Part shown: positions 1 to 7,084 of the stretch, piece by piece
Position numbering within the stretch: the first letter of the stretch is position 1
Layout: every line of letters starts with the position of its first letter
From: Candidatus Aminicenantota bacterium
GTDB lineage: Bacteria > Acidobacteriota > Aminicenantia > UBA2199
NCBI GenBank assembly: GCA_029939015.1
Contig: JAOZTV010000033.1
Span: 1-15,801 of the forward strand
Reading direction: 5' to 3'
Length of the DNA: 15,801 bases
Position numbers and translations under genes: made by a program
The notes under the pieces: model-generated
Database searches by the model: none
What the model saw: only the letters and a program-made list of their open reading frames with translations
Told to the model about the DNA's origin: nothing

Positions 1-214
1 CATCTATGAGGCTGAAAGATATTTGTAAAATACTGAAAATAAATAAAACAACTGCGTTTCAGTTCCTTTAAAGATCATATCCTTAAACTTTTTTGGAGCA
101 TTAAGTATTTCAGGGCCAATAGAGAGAATGACAGTAAAGCATATTCATAGGTTAGTTAAAAAATTGACAGAGACAAGAGATATAATTGTTAAAAATATTG
201 GAGGAAAAAAATGA
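1..214 (+). pseudogene. IclR-family transcriptional regulator remnant (5' end outside window, internal deletion, frameshift)
   Basis: Two separate reading frames carry the two ends of an IclR-type regulator. Bases 6-71 encode MRLKDICKILKINKTTAFQF plus L and a stop; this resembles the family's N-terminal winged-HTH (the L-K-I-N-K-T-T-A-F recognition-helix pattern). In another frame, open from about base 47 to the TGA at 212-214, there is FGALSISGPIERMT (about 92-133) followed by a helix ending IVKNIGGKK. This matches the conserved IclR C-terminus (gAlSiSGP.eR.t...), and it stops where a normal IclR protein would. Most of the roughly 180-residue effector domain is missing between them, so the gene cannot make a working regulator. 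The TGA overlaps the ATG of porG (ATGA), which suggests the intact gene was co-transcribed with or coupled to the por operon. Assembly error is an alternative explanation. The family match is by eye. Confidence 0.6.
200..204 (+). promoter_or_regulatory. Ribosome binding site of porG
   Basis: GGAGG lies 6 bases before the ATG at 211 and sits inside the last codons of the IclR remnant. It fixes the porG start and explains why this stretch is retained although the regulator is broken. Confidence 0.75.
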
Positions 215-762
215 TTGAAATTAGATGGCATGGTAGAGGTGGTCAGGGGAGTTGGACTGTTGCAAGAATTTTTGGAATGGCAGCATCTCTTTTTGGGGAC
301 AAATATGCACTAGCATTTCCGTCCTTTGGACCAGAAAGACGAGGTGCCCCTGTACTTGGGTTTACAAAGATAGATGATAAAAAAATATTGGACAGGAGTG
401 AGGTTCAGGAATCTGATTATGTAGTTATTTTGGATGAAACTCTAATTACCCCAGCAATGAATAATGGGATTAAGAAAACGGGTGTGTTAATCATTAATTC
501 TGAAGATGGACAAAAATACAAATCTGTATTTGAGGGAAAAAGGATTGTATCTATTGATGCAACTTCAATTGCTTTGGATATATTAGGCAGACCTATTACA
601 AATACTGCAATGATGGCTGCATTGATGGCAGTATCAAATCTTGTTGGACTTGATGCTGGTTTAAAGGCTTTAAAAAAAGAAATGAAACCTTCAATTGCAG
701 AAAAAAATGTATTAGTAGTGGAAACTGCCTATAAGAAAACTCTGGAGGTGTTAAATGGATAG
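211..762 (+). CDS. porG: 2-oxoacid:ferredoxin oxidoreductase, gamma subunit (PorG/PorC type)
   Basis: 183 aa, the usual length of a separate gamma subunit. The N-terminus IEIRWHGRGGQGSWTVARI is the family signature (R-GRGGQG), followed by SFGPERRGAPV, also typical. In four-subunit pyruvate/2-oxoacid:ferredoxin oxidoreductases this cytosolic subunit, with alpha, beta and delta, catalyses CoA-dependent oxidative decarboxylation of a 2-oxoacid to acyl-CoA, CO2 and reduced ferredoxin. It is the first gene of a gamma-delta-alpha-beta operon, the classic order. The start is fixed by GGAGG at 200-204. It overlaps porD by 8 bases. Pyruvate is the default substrate guess; branched-chain 2-oxoacids are possible because the subunits of these enzymes are closely related. 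Symbol porC is used for the same subunit in many genomes. Confidence 0.9.
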   Translation: MIEIRWHGRGGQGSWTVARIFGMAASLFGDKYALAFPSFGPERRGAPVLGFTKIDDKKILDRSEVQESDYVVILDETLITPAMNNGIKKTGVLIINSEDGQKYKSVFEGKRIVSIDATSIALDILGRPITNTAMMAALMAVSNLVGLDAGLKALKKEMKPSIAEKNVLVVETAYKKTLEVLNG

Positions 763-1054
763 ACCAAAGGTTAAAAAATGGAAACGACCAACTCACATAG
801 ACGAATATAGTACTGGACCGAGTTTTGAAGCTGGACATCTTGTTGATGTTCATTCAGGTTGGAGAACCTTTAAACCTGTTGTTGACTTGGATAAATGTAT
901 TGGATGCCTAAAATGTTATCTGGTATGTCCGGATGGGGCGGTTATCAGGACTGAAAAAAAAATTGATTTTGAATATGATTTTTGTAAGGGCTGTGGAGTT
1001 TGTGCGAAAATTTGCCCTGTTGATGCAATTACTATGATAAAGGAGACAAAATAA
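755..1054 (+). CDS. porD: 2-oxoacid:ferredoxin oxidoreductase, delta subunit (2x[4Fe-4S] ferredoxin-like)
   Basis: 99 aa. Two bacterial-ferredoxin motifs are visible: CIGCLKCYLVCP (Cys48, 51, 54, 58) and CKGCGVCAKICP (Cys77, 80, 83, 87). Together they predict two [4Fe-4S] clusters. The N-terminal 45 residues, with a G-W-R-x-F-K-P-V segment, are typical of PorD rather than a free ferredoxin. In the complex this subunit carries electrons from the TPP site and proximal cluster to external ferredoxin. The start codon lies inside porG (8-base overlap) with GGAGG at 744-748, indicating translational coupling. The stop abuts the ATG of porA directly. Confidence 0.92.
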   Translation: MDRPKVKKWKRPTHIDEYSTGPSFEAGHLVDVHSGWRTFKPVVDLDKCIGCLKCYLVCPDGAVIRTEKKIDFEYDFCKGCGVCAKICPVDAITMIKETK

Positions 1055-2239
1055 ATGAGTGAAGAAAAACATTTTATAAGCGGCAATGACGCTATTGCCA
1101 TGGGTGTAAGATTATCACGACCTCATGTTATCTCTGCCTATCCTATAACGCCCCAGACTATTGTTGTTGAACGTCTGTCTGAGATGGCTGAGGATGGTTC
1201 TTTAGATGCTGAATTTATGCATGTTGAATCAGAACATTCTGCTATGTCAGCTGCAATGGGAGTAAGTGCCGTAGGAGCAAGAGCTTTTACTGCGACTTCT
1301 TCGCAGGGCTTATTATATATGGCAGAGGGTTTATTTTATGCATCAGGTGGAAGATTTCCAATAGTAATGATGAATGGGAATAGGGCGCTTGCATTACCTT
1401 GGAGTATTTATGGTGACCAGAGTGATTCACTTGGATTATTAAATAGTGGTTGGATTCAGGTCTATGTTGAGGATGCTCAGGAAGCACTTGATATGGTAAT
1501 ACAGGCCTATAAAATAGCTGAACATAAGAAAGTGTTAACCCCATTTATGGTTAATCTTGATGGTTTTATTCTAACACATACCTATGAACTTGTTTCTGTT
1601 CCAAAACAGGAAATAGTAGATAAATTTCTGCCTCCATTTACAACTGTTAATAAAATGGATTTTGAAAGACCTATGAATATGGGGATGAGTACAAGTCCAA
1701 AAGATAATCTTGAATATAAGTATCAGCAACATAGAGCTGTAATGGATTCTGTACAGGTAATCAAAGATGTTGATAAGGAATATGAAGAATTATTTGGCAG
1801 GGGTTATGGTGGTCTAATTAAATCTTATAGAATAGAGGATGCAGAAGCAGTTTTAATTGTCTTAGGCAGTATAACAGGAACTGTAAAAGTCGTTGTTGAT
1901 AAAATGAGAGCAGATGGTCATAAGGTTGGAGTTATTAAGATAAGATATATGCGCCCATTTCCTGAAGAGGAGTTACTAGAGGAATGCAGTCATATAAAGT
2001 CTATAGGTGTAATTGATAAAAATATTTCGTTTGGCTATGAGGGTACTGTATTTACTCATGTGAATTCAGCAATTGCTAAAAGTGGCTTTTCTCCTTTTAT
2101 AATGAATTTTATTGCTGGTCTTGGTGGCAAGGATATTTCTAAGTCTCATATTGAAGGAATGTTTATGACATTATTGGAAGGAGATAAGAAAAAGAACAAG
2201 GTGCAGTTTGTTGGAATGGGAGTACAGATAAATGAATAG
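1055..2239 (+). CDS. porA: 2-oxoacid:ferredoxin oxidoreductase, alpha subunit (PorA type)
   Basis: 394 aa, normal for PorA. The family signature FISGNDAIAMGVRLS is at residues 7-21 and AYPITPQT at 28-35 (YPITPxT, the segment near the TPP pyrimidine/substrate pocket). It continues with EFMHVESEHSAMSAAMGVSA and a TATSSQGL segment, all characteristic of the pyrimidine-binding half. The C-terminal part, with VIKIRYMRPFPEEEL, matches the transketolase C-terminal-like domain. With PorB it forms the thiamin-diphosphate active site. AAGGAG at about 1040-1045 supports the ATG, which follows the porD stop with no gap. It overlaps porB by 8 bases. The substrate cannot be decided from these motifs alone. 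Confidence 0.92.
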   Translation: MSEEKHFISGNDAIAMGVRLSRPHVISAYPITPQTIVVERLSEMAEDGSLDAEFMHVESEHSAMSAAMGVSAVGARAFTATSSQGLLYMAEGLFYASGGRFPIVMMNGNRALALPWSIYGDQSDSLGLLNSGWIQVYVEDAQEALDMVIQAYKIAEHKKVLTPFMVNLDGFILTHTYELVSVPKQEIVDKFLPPFTTVNKMDFERPMNMGMSTSPKDNLEYKYQQHRAVMDSVQVIKDVDKEYEELFGRGYGGLIKSYRIEDAEAVLIVLGSITGTVKVVVDKMRADGHKVGVIKIRYMRPFPEEELLEECSHIKSIGVIDKNISFGYEGTVFTHVNSAIAKSGFSPFIMNFIAGLGGKDISKSHIEGMFMTLLEGDKKKNKVQFVGMGVQINE

Positions 2240-3137
2240 TAAAATTAAAAAAATAACAGCCAGGAATATGACAGGTAAGGAATATTTTTATGGTCATAAG
2301 GCCTGTGCAGGCTGCGGTGGAAGTGTTGCTGTTCGTCTGGCATTAAAAGTATTGGGAGATAAAACTTATTCAGTCCTGCCTGCTGGTTGTATGTCGGCTG
2401 TTGGATTTATTTTTCCACAGATGGCTTTTAACTCAAATGCTATAATATCAACCTTTCCAGGTACAGCCTCTATGTTGTCAGGGGTATCTGTCGGGGCAAA
2501 GGCTCTTGGGCTGAAAGATTATTTTGCTGTAGGTTTTGCAGGAGATGGTGGAACAGCAGATATTGGACTACAGGCACTTTCAGGAGCAATTGATAGAAAT
2601 GACCGTATTCTATACATCTGTTACGATAATGAAGCATATATGAATACCGGTATTCAGAAAAGTGGACTAACTCCCTATGGTACAAGAACTACAACAACTC
2701 CAGCAGGTAAAAATCTTCCGGGTTCAATTACAAATAAGAAAAATTTATTTGAAATTATTGCAGCTCATGGAATAGAATATGCAGCAACAGCCTCGGTCGG
2801 TTATCCTGAGGATTATATGAGAAAGGTACAAAAGGCAAGTTTATGTAAAGGAACATCTTTTATTCATGTTTATGCAAGTTGTCCAACAGGCTGGGGTACG
2901 GCATCAGATAGTGCGATAGAGTTAGCAAAAGAAGTTGTAGATTGTGGATTATGGGTTCAGGCTGAGTATGAAGATGGCGAGTTTAAATTAAATAAAAATC
3001 CTAAGGAATTTGCATCTGTAAAAAATTATTTAAAATCACAGGGAAGATTTAAGCATCTAAACGATGATGATATTGAACTTATTATTAAGAGTAGAGATTT
3101 AAAGTGGGAAAAAATTAGAAAGAGCTGGGATATATAA
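2232..3137 (+). CDS. porB: 2-oxoacid:ferredoxin oxidoreductase, beta subunit (PorB type, TPP-binding)
   Basis: 301 aa, typical length. CAGC (Cys25, Cys28), Cys53 and the Cys217 of ASCPTGW are spaced like the four ligands of the proximal [4Fe-4S] cluster in pyruvate:ferredoxin oxidoreductases. The TPP/Mg site is seen as GDGGTADIG (104-112) followed by YDNEAYMNTG (131-140). The segment after it (TPYGTRTTTTPAG) is also standard for POR beta subunits. All key residues appear present, so the enzyme should be active. ATG 2232 lies inside porA with GGGAG at 2218-2222, so translation is coupled. It is the last gene of the operon; a palindromic element begins 12 bases after its stop. Confidence 0.93.
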   Translation: MNSKIKKITARNMTGKEYFYGHKACAGCGGSVAVRLALKVLGDKTYSVLPAGCMSAVGFIFPQMAFNSNAIISTFPGTASMLSGVSVGAKALGLKDYFAVGFAGDGGTADIGLQALSGAIDRNDRILYICYDNEAYMNTGIQKSGLTPYGTRTTTTPAGKNLPGSITNKKNLFEIIAAHGIEYAATASVGYPEDYMRKVQKASLCKGTSFIHVYASCPTGWGTASDSAIELAKEVVDCGLWVQAEYEDGEFKLNKNPKEFASVKNYLKSQGRFKHLNDDDIELIIKSRDLKWEKIRKSWDI

Positions 3138-3148
3138 AAAATAGTGAT

Positions 3149-3312
3149 AAGTTAAACCTTTATACAAGGTCGCTTCCGGTTATATCTCTTTCGCTAACGT
3201 AAAAAATTGTGCTCAATTTTTTACTCCTGGTCCTCAGTCGCCTGGGCATTCCAGGCTCCCTGCGGGGCACGCTACAGAGATAGTAACCTCACGCTTAATT
3301 TGTATTTAACTT
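3149..3312 (-). repeat. Long imperfect palindrome, element A copy 1 (inverted relative to copy 2)
   Basis: Read on the minus strand this matches the element at 4635-4805: AGCGTGCCCCGCAG, then GAGGAC-CAGGAGTAAAAAATTG, ACGTTAGCG and CCGGAAGCGACCTT occur in the same order and spacing. The whole copy folds on itself. AAGTTAAA (3149-3156) pairs with TTTAACTT (3305-3312). GGTTATATCTCT (3178-3189) pairs with AGAGATAGTAACC (3276-3288) with one bulge. Two inner hairpins are present: AAAAAATTG/CAATTTTTT (3201-3209, 3214-3222) and GCCTGG/CCAGGC (3240-3245, 3251-3256). The centre is clearly richer in GC than the flanking genes, which suggests foreign origin. No ORF is visible inside. It could be a non-autonomous mobile element, a structured RNA or a terminator; none is proven. 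Confidence 0.75.
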
Positions 3313-3337
3313 ATATAGAGCTGTTTTATACTTTTAT

Positions 3338-3342
3338 GGAGG
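3338..3342 (+). promoter_or_regulatory. Ribosome binding site of the aminotransferase
   Basis: GGAGG, 4 bases before the ATG at 3347. It decides this start over the in-frame ATG five codons downstream. Confidence 0.7.
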
Positions 3343-3346
3343 AATT

Positions 3347-4555
3347 ATGAGAAGAGATTTTATGGATTTTTATTCTAAGAATACTTTGGCTATGGAGCAT
3401 TCTTTTATTAGAGAAATATTAAAGGTAACTAAAGGTGTAAAAGGAGTTATTTCTTTTGCAGGTGGACTACCAAACCCTGATACTTTTCCAAGAGAAATAA
3501 TATCAGAAATTTTTAATGAGGTTATTATTAATGAAGGTTCAGATGTATTGCAATATGGTGCAAGTGAAGGGGATCGTCAGCTTATTAAAGCTATAAAAAC
3601 CTTTGAATCTGTTGAAAATATTGGTGATGATGAGTTGATTATTACCAATGGTTCAACAAATGGTATATATAATTATACCAGAAGTATGATAGATCAGGAT
3701 GATATAATTATCACTGAGGCACCTGGGTTTCCTGGTTCTATTGCAGCTATGGAAGCATGTGGTGCTAAATTATCAGGTATTGATATGGATGAGCTTGGAA
3801 TGATACCTGAATTATTAGACAAGGAATTAAATGCTCTATTAGGTAAGAAAAAACCTGTTAAATTTATTTATCTTATTCCTGAATTTCAAAATCCCAGTGG
3901 TAGAACTATGTCATTGCAGAGAAGAAGAGATATTATTAAAATTGCAAAAAAATATGATATTCCTATTCTTGAAGATCAACCTTATAGAGAATTGCGGTAT
4001 TCGGGAGAGCGTATAATTACTCTATGGGAATTAGCAAGAACTGAATTTAATGACCCTGAAATTGTAACTATATGCAAATCATTTTCTAAAATATTGGGGC
4101 CTGGATTACGTCTTGGGTTTTCTTCAGGAGCTCCTAGTATAATTGGACAGATGGTGAAGTGGTCACAGAAATCCATTGTAAGTCCTGATTGTGTTACTCA
4201 AAGAGTTGCGGCTCATTTTATTGATAGAGGTTATATGCACGAACATATAAATAGGATAATAGAACTTTACAGACCTAAGAGAGATGCTATGCTTGATGCT
4301 TTGGAACAATATATGCCAGATGGTGTTAAATGGACAAAGCCTGAAGGCGGGATGTTTATCTGGTTAATGTTTGATAAAGCTGTTGATACAGATGTTTTAT
4401 TTGATAAGGCAATTGAAAATAAAATTGCATTTATTCCGGGAAGTAAGTTTTATTCAGCTAATAATAAAAAAAGAAATGAAGTAAGGCTAAATTTTTCATA
4501 TCCAACTATAGATGAAATTAAAAAAGGTGTCGAAATATTAGCTTCGCTAATATAA
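3347..4555 (+). CDS. PLP-dependent aminotransferase, class I/II fold (LysN / 2-aminoadipate aminotransferase-like)
   Basis: 402 aa, full length for a fold-type I aminotransferase. ISFAGGLPNPDTFP (35-48) is the N-terminal hallmark of the LysN/aromatic/MocR-related subgroup. Also visible are YLIPEFQNPSGRTM (175-188, cofactor Asn182), the EDQPYRELRY segment (209-218, cofactor Asp/Tyr), SFSKILGPGLRLGF (245-258) with the Schiff-base Lys248 and phosphate-binding Arg255, and a C-terminal R-L-N-F-S-Y carrying the probable carboxylate-binding Arg. No N-terminal GntR-type HTH is present, so it is a free enzyme, not a MocR regulator. Members transfer amino groups among 2-aminoadipate, aromatic, branched-chain and glutamate pools; the specific substrate is not readable. 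The oxidoreductase upstream could consume the 2-oxoacids it produces, which is inference. The gene is flanked by inverted copies of element A. Confidence 0.88.
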   Translation: MRRDFMDFYSKNTLAMEHSFIREILKVTKGVKGVISFAGGLPNPDTFPREIISEIFNEVIINEGSDVLQYGASEGDRQLIKAIKTFESVENIGDDELIITNGSTNGIYNYTRSMIDQDDIIITEAPGFPGSIAAMEACGAKLSGIDMDELGMIPELLDKELNALLGKKKPVKFIYLIPEFQNPSGRTMSLQRRRDIIKIAKKYDIPILEDQPYRELRYSGERIITLWELARTEFNDPEIVTICKSFSKILGPGLRLGFSSGAPSIIGQMVKWSQKSIVSPDCVTQRVAAHFIDRGYMHEHINRIIELYRPKRDAMLDALEQYMPDGVKWTKPEGGMFIWLMFDKAVDTDVLFDKAIENKIAFIPGSKFYSANNKKRNEVRLNFSYPTIDEIKKGVEILASLI

Positions 4556-4634
4556 ACGAATTCTAATTGTTTTAAGCATTAAGCTCAATGAAATAAGCTT
4601 GATATTCAGGATTTTTGGCTATAGTACTGTTAGG

Positions 4635-4805
4635 CATAAGTCCGTATATAGTTAAGCGTTAGGTGAATTCCTGTGAAGCGTGCCCCGCAGAAAACTCAGA
4701 AAGCCTGAGTTTTTGAGGACTTGGAGTAAAAAATTGAGCACAATTTTTTGCGTTAGCGGAATAGGTATCACCGGAAGCGACCTTAGAATTGTCCATGGAC
4801 TTATG
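4635..4805 (+). repeat. Long imperfect palindrome, element A copy 2
   Basis: Second copy of the element at 3149-3312, in opposite orientation. Shared blocks are AGCGTGCCCCGCAG (4677-4690), GAGGAC...GGAGTAAAAAATTGAGCA (4715-4740), CAATTTTTT (4741-4749), CGTTAGCG (4751-4758) and CCGGAAGCGACCTT (4771-4784). Outer arms CATAAGTCC (4635-4643) and GGACTTATG (4797-4805) are perfectly complementary. Weaker pairing appears to extend to about 4617 and 4827. GGTGA (4662-4666) faces TCACC (4768-4772). These arms are not the same sequence as in copy 1, yet pair equally well. The inner hairpin at 4691-4713 replaces the GCCTGG hairpin of copy 1. The element fills the gap between two convergent genes. Confidence 0.75.
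4691..4714. terminator. Probable bidirectional intrinsic terminator inside element A copy 2
   Basis: AAAACTCAG (4691-4699), a 5-base loop, then CTGAGTTTT plus one more T (4705-4714) make a perfect 9-bp stem with A-run and T-run ends. It lies between the convergent aminotransferase gene (stop 4555) and the kamA-like gene (stop 4838), where a terminator usable from both sides is expected. Only four G-C pairs are present, so strength is uncertain. Confidence 0.45.
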
Positions 4806-4837
4806 TCAGGAGACACTAGTTATGCCCGATTAAGGCT

Positions 4838-7027
4838 TTACTCAATCTCAAGATTAGTTAATTCATCTGTGATTTTGAAATTATATTCTGGATATTCATA
4901 TATGGACATTCTTGGTTCAGTTTCACCCATTGAATATCCATAAAGTCCTTCGTATTCTGCCTTGTCTTCTCCCATCATCTCTAATTGCTCAAGGTATTCT
5001 GATACTGATTTTGATTCAACTATGATAACCTTGCCCATTTTATGAATAATTGGACTATGGTTTCTTGTACTGTCATGGTCAAATTCAAGAATTCTTCTAC
5101 CATATCTTGTAATCCCAATAACTCGGAATGTAAGACTTTTTCCAACACCCGGTAAATTAAGTACATTTCTATCGGTTGCAAGAAATGGGAGGTTTTCTTT
5201 ATTCATTAATTCCTCAATGTTTTTTTGAATATTTTTTGCATCTCCCGGCAATTTATTTATTGACTCATGATATTTTTCAGGAATTAGTCCGAAAACTTTC
5301 TCTTCTAATTGCTCCTGAACTGCTCTACCATTTGTTGCAAAATTATGACTATTTTCCATATAACCTTTGACTGAGAATGTATAATATGTAATCACACCTG
5401 TTTTATTAAGATCCTGTCTAAGTTTTGCAGTATGCCCTCTTCTCGAACTGGCAGCTGTAAAAACATTTTGATTTGTTACAATCCAGCCTGCTGAATTTAA
5501 GTTTTTAATTGCAATTTCTGCCTCTGGTGTTAATTCCATCGATGATTCAAAATGAGTTTGTATAACAAATTGCTTTACTCCTACGTTTGTTGCTTCCTTT
5601 TTAAAAGCCTCTAATATTTGTAATAATTCAGGAGTTATTCTTTGAGGAAGATAGGCTAATAATCGTGTACCAAGCCTAACCCGCAATAATTCGGCGTATT
5701 TTTCACCGTCCTTTCTATTTTTATTTGCCTCTTTTTTCCTCTTTGCCATTAAAAATATCTCATTGAGGATGTTTTTAAGGGTAGCATCTGAACTCATCAA
5801 AGCATCTCCACCTGTGATAAGAATATCTCTTAATTGAGAGTCTTTTTCAAAATACTCTATTAGTCGCTTAAGCTTTTCTTTCCATGTTTCTTTTGGCTTT
5901 AACTTATCCAGATTGAAGTTAAGGTTTCCATTTTGGAAATCAAACATTCTCTGACATGATGCACAAAGTCCTCCGCAGGCTCTACCCATTGAGTCAGGTA
6001 TTAAAATTGCAACCTCCGGGTAACGTCTATGAACATTATGTTGAGAGGGCAATAACCATCCTGCTGCATTAGGTTTACCAGGCTCTACAATATCCTCTTT
6101 CTCCCATGCAACGACATGCCCAAATTCATTGACCAATTGTTTACTATAAAACACATAATCGATGATACTTAGATCGGCACCGATGGCAAAATATGGAACT
6201 CTTACATGAAGTAGAGATAGATAGTATGGATTTACAAAAAATGGTATTCCTGCTTTTTCAGCTTCTTTTAAAAGTTTCATTCTGTCAGGGTCAAGTGAGT
6301 TGCCTAGCATATCATTTAATGCCTCGGGGGTTTTGACAGCAAATCTGAGATGGAATTTCCAGTCTTTCCACCATTCAAGTATTCTAAAAAACTTTTGTTC
6401 TTGTGACATATTTTCTTCAAAAAAATACTTCCTGTCTTTGATTTCACCCTTATCAATTTTGTCAATTATTACCTTAATTATTCTTTCTCTGTTTTCTTCC
6501 CGTAGTTTAATTATTCTTGGGTCATTGCCAGAAGGGTAACGTGTCATCCAGTTTTCAACATCTTCTCTTGATGGTTTTTTCAATTTAATCTTTTCCGTAA
6601 ATTGACGGAATAACTCAACCATGTCTTTAAAAAAATAAGGTTTAGCACCACCTGTACCATGCGTAACTGCGAGCCATATTAATTTTATTGGATTGCTTAT
6701 TGCAACCTCGCCTCTTAAATTAAGGTCAACAAACTCCATACCGGCATGATCAATATAATCAAGTATCCTTATTGATGCATAATCTTTCCAGTCTAATTTT
6801 TCAAAGATTTCTCTGCCACCATTAATATCCTTATAATATTTTATACCAAAAGGACTTTTTTCAAGTTCAGCCATTACCCAGTTTCTTACACCTACTAATG
6901 CCTCAGTTTCATTCTTTGAATTTCTCATAATATCTTCTAATCTAGGATTCTCGTTAAGAAGAACTTTTAATAGTTTATGAGATTTAGTACTTATTCCAAC
7001 CTTGTCCAGAAGATTTAATTTGTTCAT
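4838..7027 (-). CDS. KamA-family radical SAM/PLP aminomutase-like protein, long form
   Basis: 729 aa from the ATG at 7027. An in-frame TTG six codons upstream is rejected because AAGGAG (7039-7034) sits 6 bases before this ATG. The radical SAM motif CGGLCASC (Cys351, 355, 358) is followed by ITGGDAL (404-410), RVRLGTRLLAYLPQRIT and VIQTHFESSMELT, all characteristic of lysine/glutamate 2,3-aminomutases. LNLPGVGKS near 623-631 occupies the place of the family's PGGGGK PLP-lysine motif, so Lys630 is the likely PLP ligand. Classical enzymes are about 400-450 aa; here about 280 extra residues precede the catalytic core, rich in W, D and K and without a motif I recognise. The expected chemistry is SAM- and PLP-dependent 1,2-amino shift on an amino acid (lysine to beta-lysine, or glutamate); the substrate is not inferable. 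No KamDE/Kdd/Kce lysine-fermentation genes are beside it. Confidence 0.82.
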   Translation of the reverse strand: MNKLNLLDKVGISTKSHKLLKVLLNENPRLEDIMRNSKNETEALVGVRNWVMAELEKSPFGIKYYKDINGGREIFEKLDWKDYASIRILDYIDHAGMEFVDLNLRGEVAISNPIKLIWLAVTHGTGGAKPYFFKDMVELFRQFTEKIKLKKPSREDVENWMTRYPSGNDPRIIKLREENRERIIKVIIDKIDKGEIKDRKYFFEENMSQEQKFFRILEWWKDWKFHLRFAVKTPEALNDMLGNSLDPDRMKLLKEAEKAGIPFFVNPYYLSLLHVRVPYFAIGADLSIIDYVFYSKQLVNEFGHVVAWEKEDIVEPGKPNAAGWLLPSQHNVHRRYPEVAILIPDSMGRACGGLCASCQRMFDFQNGNLNFNLDKLKPKETWKEKLKRLIEYFEKDSQLRDILITGGDALMSSDATLKNILNEIFLMAKRKKEANKNRKDGEKYAELLRVRLGTRLLAYLPQRITPELLQILEAFKKEATNVGVKQFVIQTHFESSMELTPEAEIAIKNLNSAGWIVTNQNVFTAASSRRGHTAKLRQDLNKTGVITYYTFSVKGYMENSHNFATNGRAVQEQLEEKVFGLIPEKYHESINKLPGDAKNIQKNIEELMNKENLPFLATDRNVLNLPGVGKSLTFRVIGITRYGRRILEFDHDSTRNHSPIIHKMGKVIIVESKSVSEYLEQLEMMGEDKAEYEGLYGYSMGETEPRMSIYEYPEYNFKITDELTNLEIE

Positions 7028-7033
7028 TTTATT

Positions 7034-7039
7034 CTCCTT
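7034..7039 (-). promoter_or_regulatory. Ribosome binding site of the kamA-like gene
   Basis: AAGGAG on the minus strand, 6 bases before the ATG at 7027. It overlaps the codons that would follow the upstream TTG, so it selects the shorter protein. Confidence 0.75.
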
Positions 7040-7054
7040 TATCAATACAGACTC

Positions 7055-7083
7055 ATTATGACAAATAAAAAAAAAAAAGTAAA
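7055..7083 (-). promoter_or_regulatory. Sigma70-like promoter of the kamA-like gene
   Basis: On the minus strand: TTTACT (7083-7078), 17-base spacer, CATAAT (7060-7055). The -10 matches consensus at 5 of 6 positions and the -35 at 4 of 6, with ideal spacing. The predicted start of transcription is near 7048, about 20 bases before the ATG. The spacer contains a run of 12 T (A on the plus strand, 7067-7078), so its length may be unstable. Confidence 0.6.
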
Positions 7084-7084
7084 G

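Noticed and set aside
3305..3332. Promoter for the aminotransferase (TTTAAC, 16 bases, TATACT)
   Set aside because: The -35 is poor and transcription would start at the ribosome binding site; the gene may be read from upstream or from a promoter I cannot see.
3347..4555. MocR-type regulator (GntR HTH plus aminotransferase)
   Set aside because: The protein starts at the aminotransferase domain with its own RBS and has no HTH.
4635..4805. Element A as an integron attC site (folded, variable centre, GTTAGGT at 4658-4664)
   Set aside because: The GTTRRRY-like word is at the wrong end and not paired with a matching RYYYAAC at the opposite end; copy 1 lacks it. No integrase gene is in the window.
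4680..4943. Open frame of 87 codons on the plus strand
   Set aside because: It runs through element A and the antisense of the kamA-like 3' end, with no RBS and no protein-like pattern.
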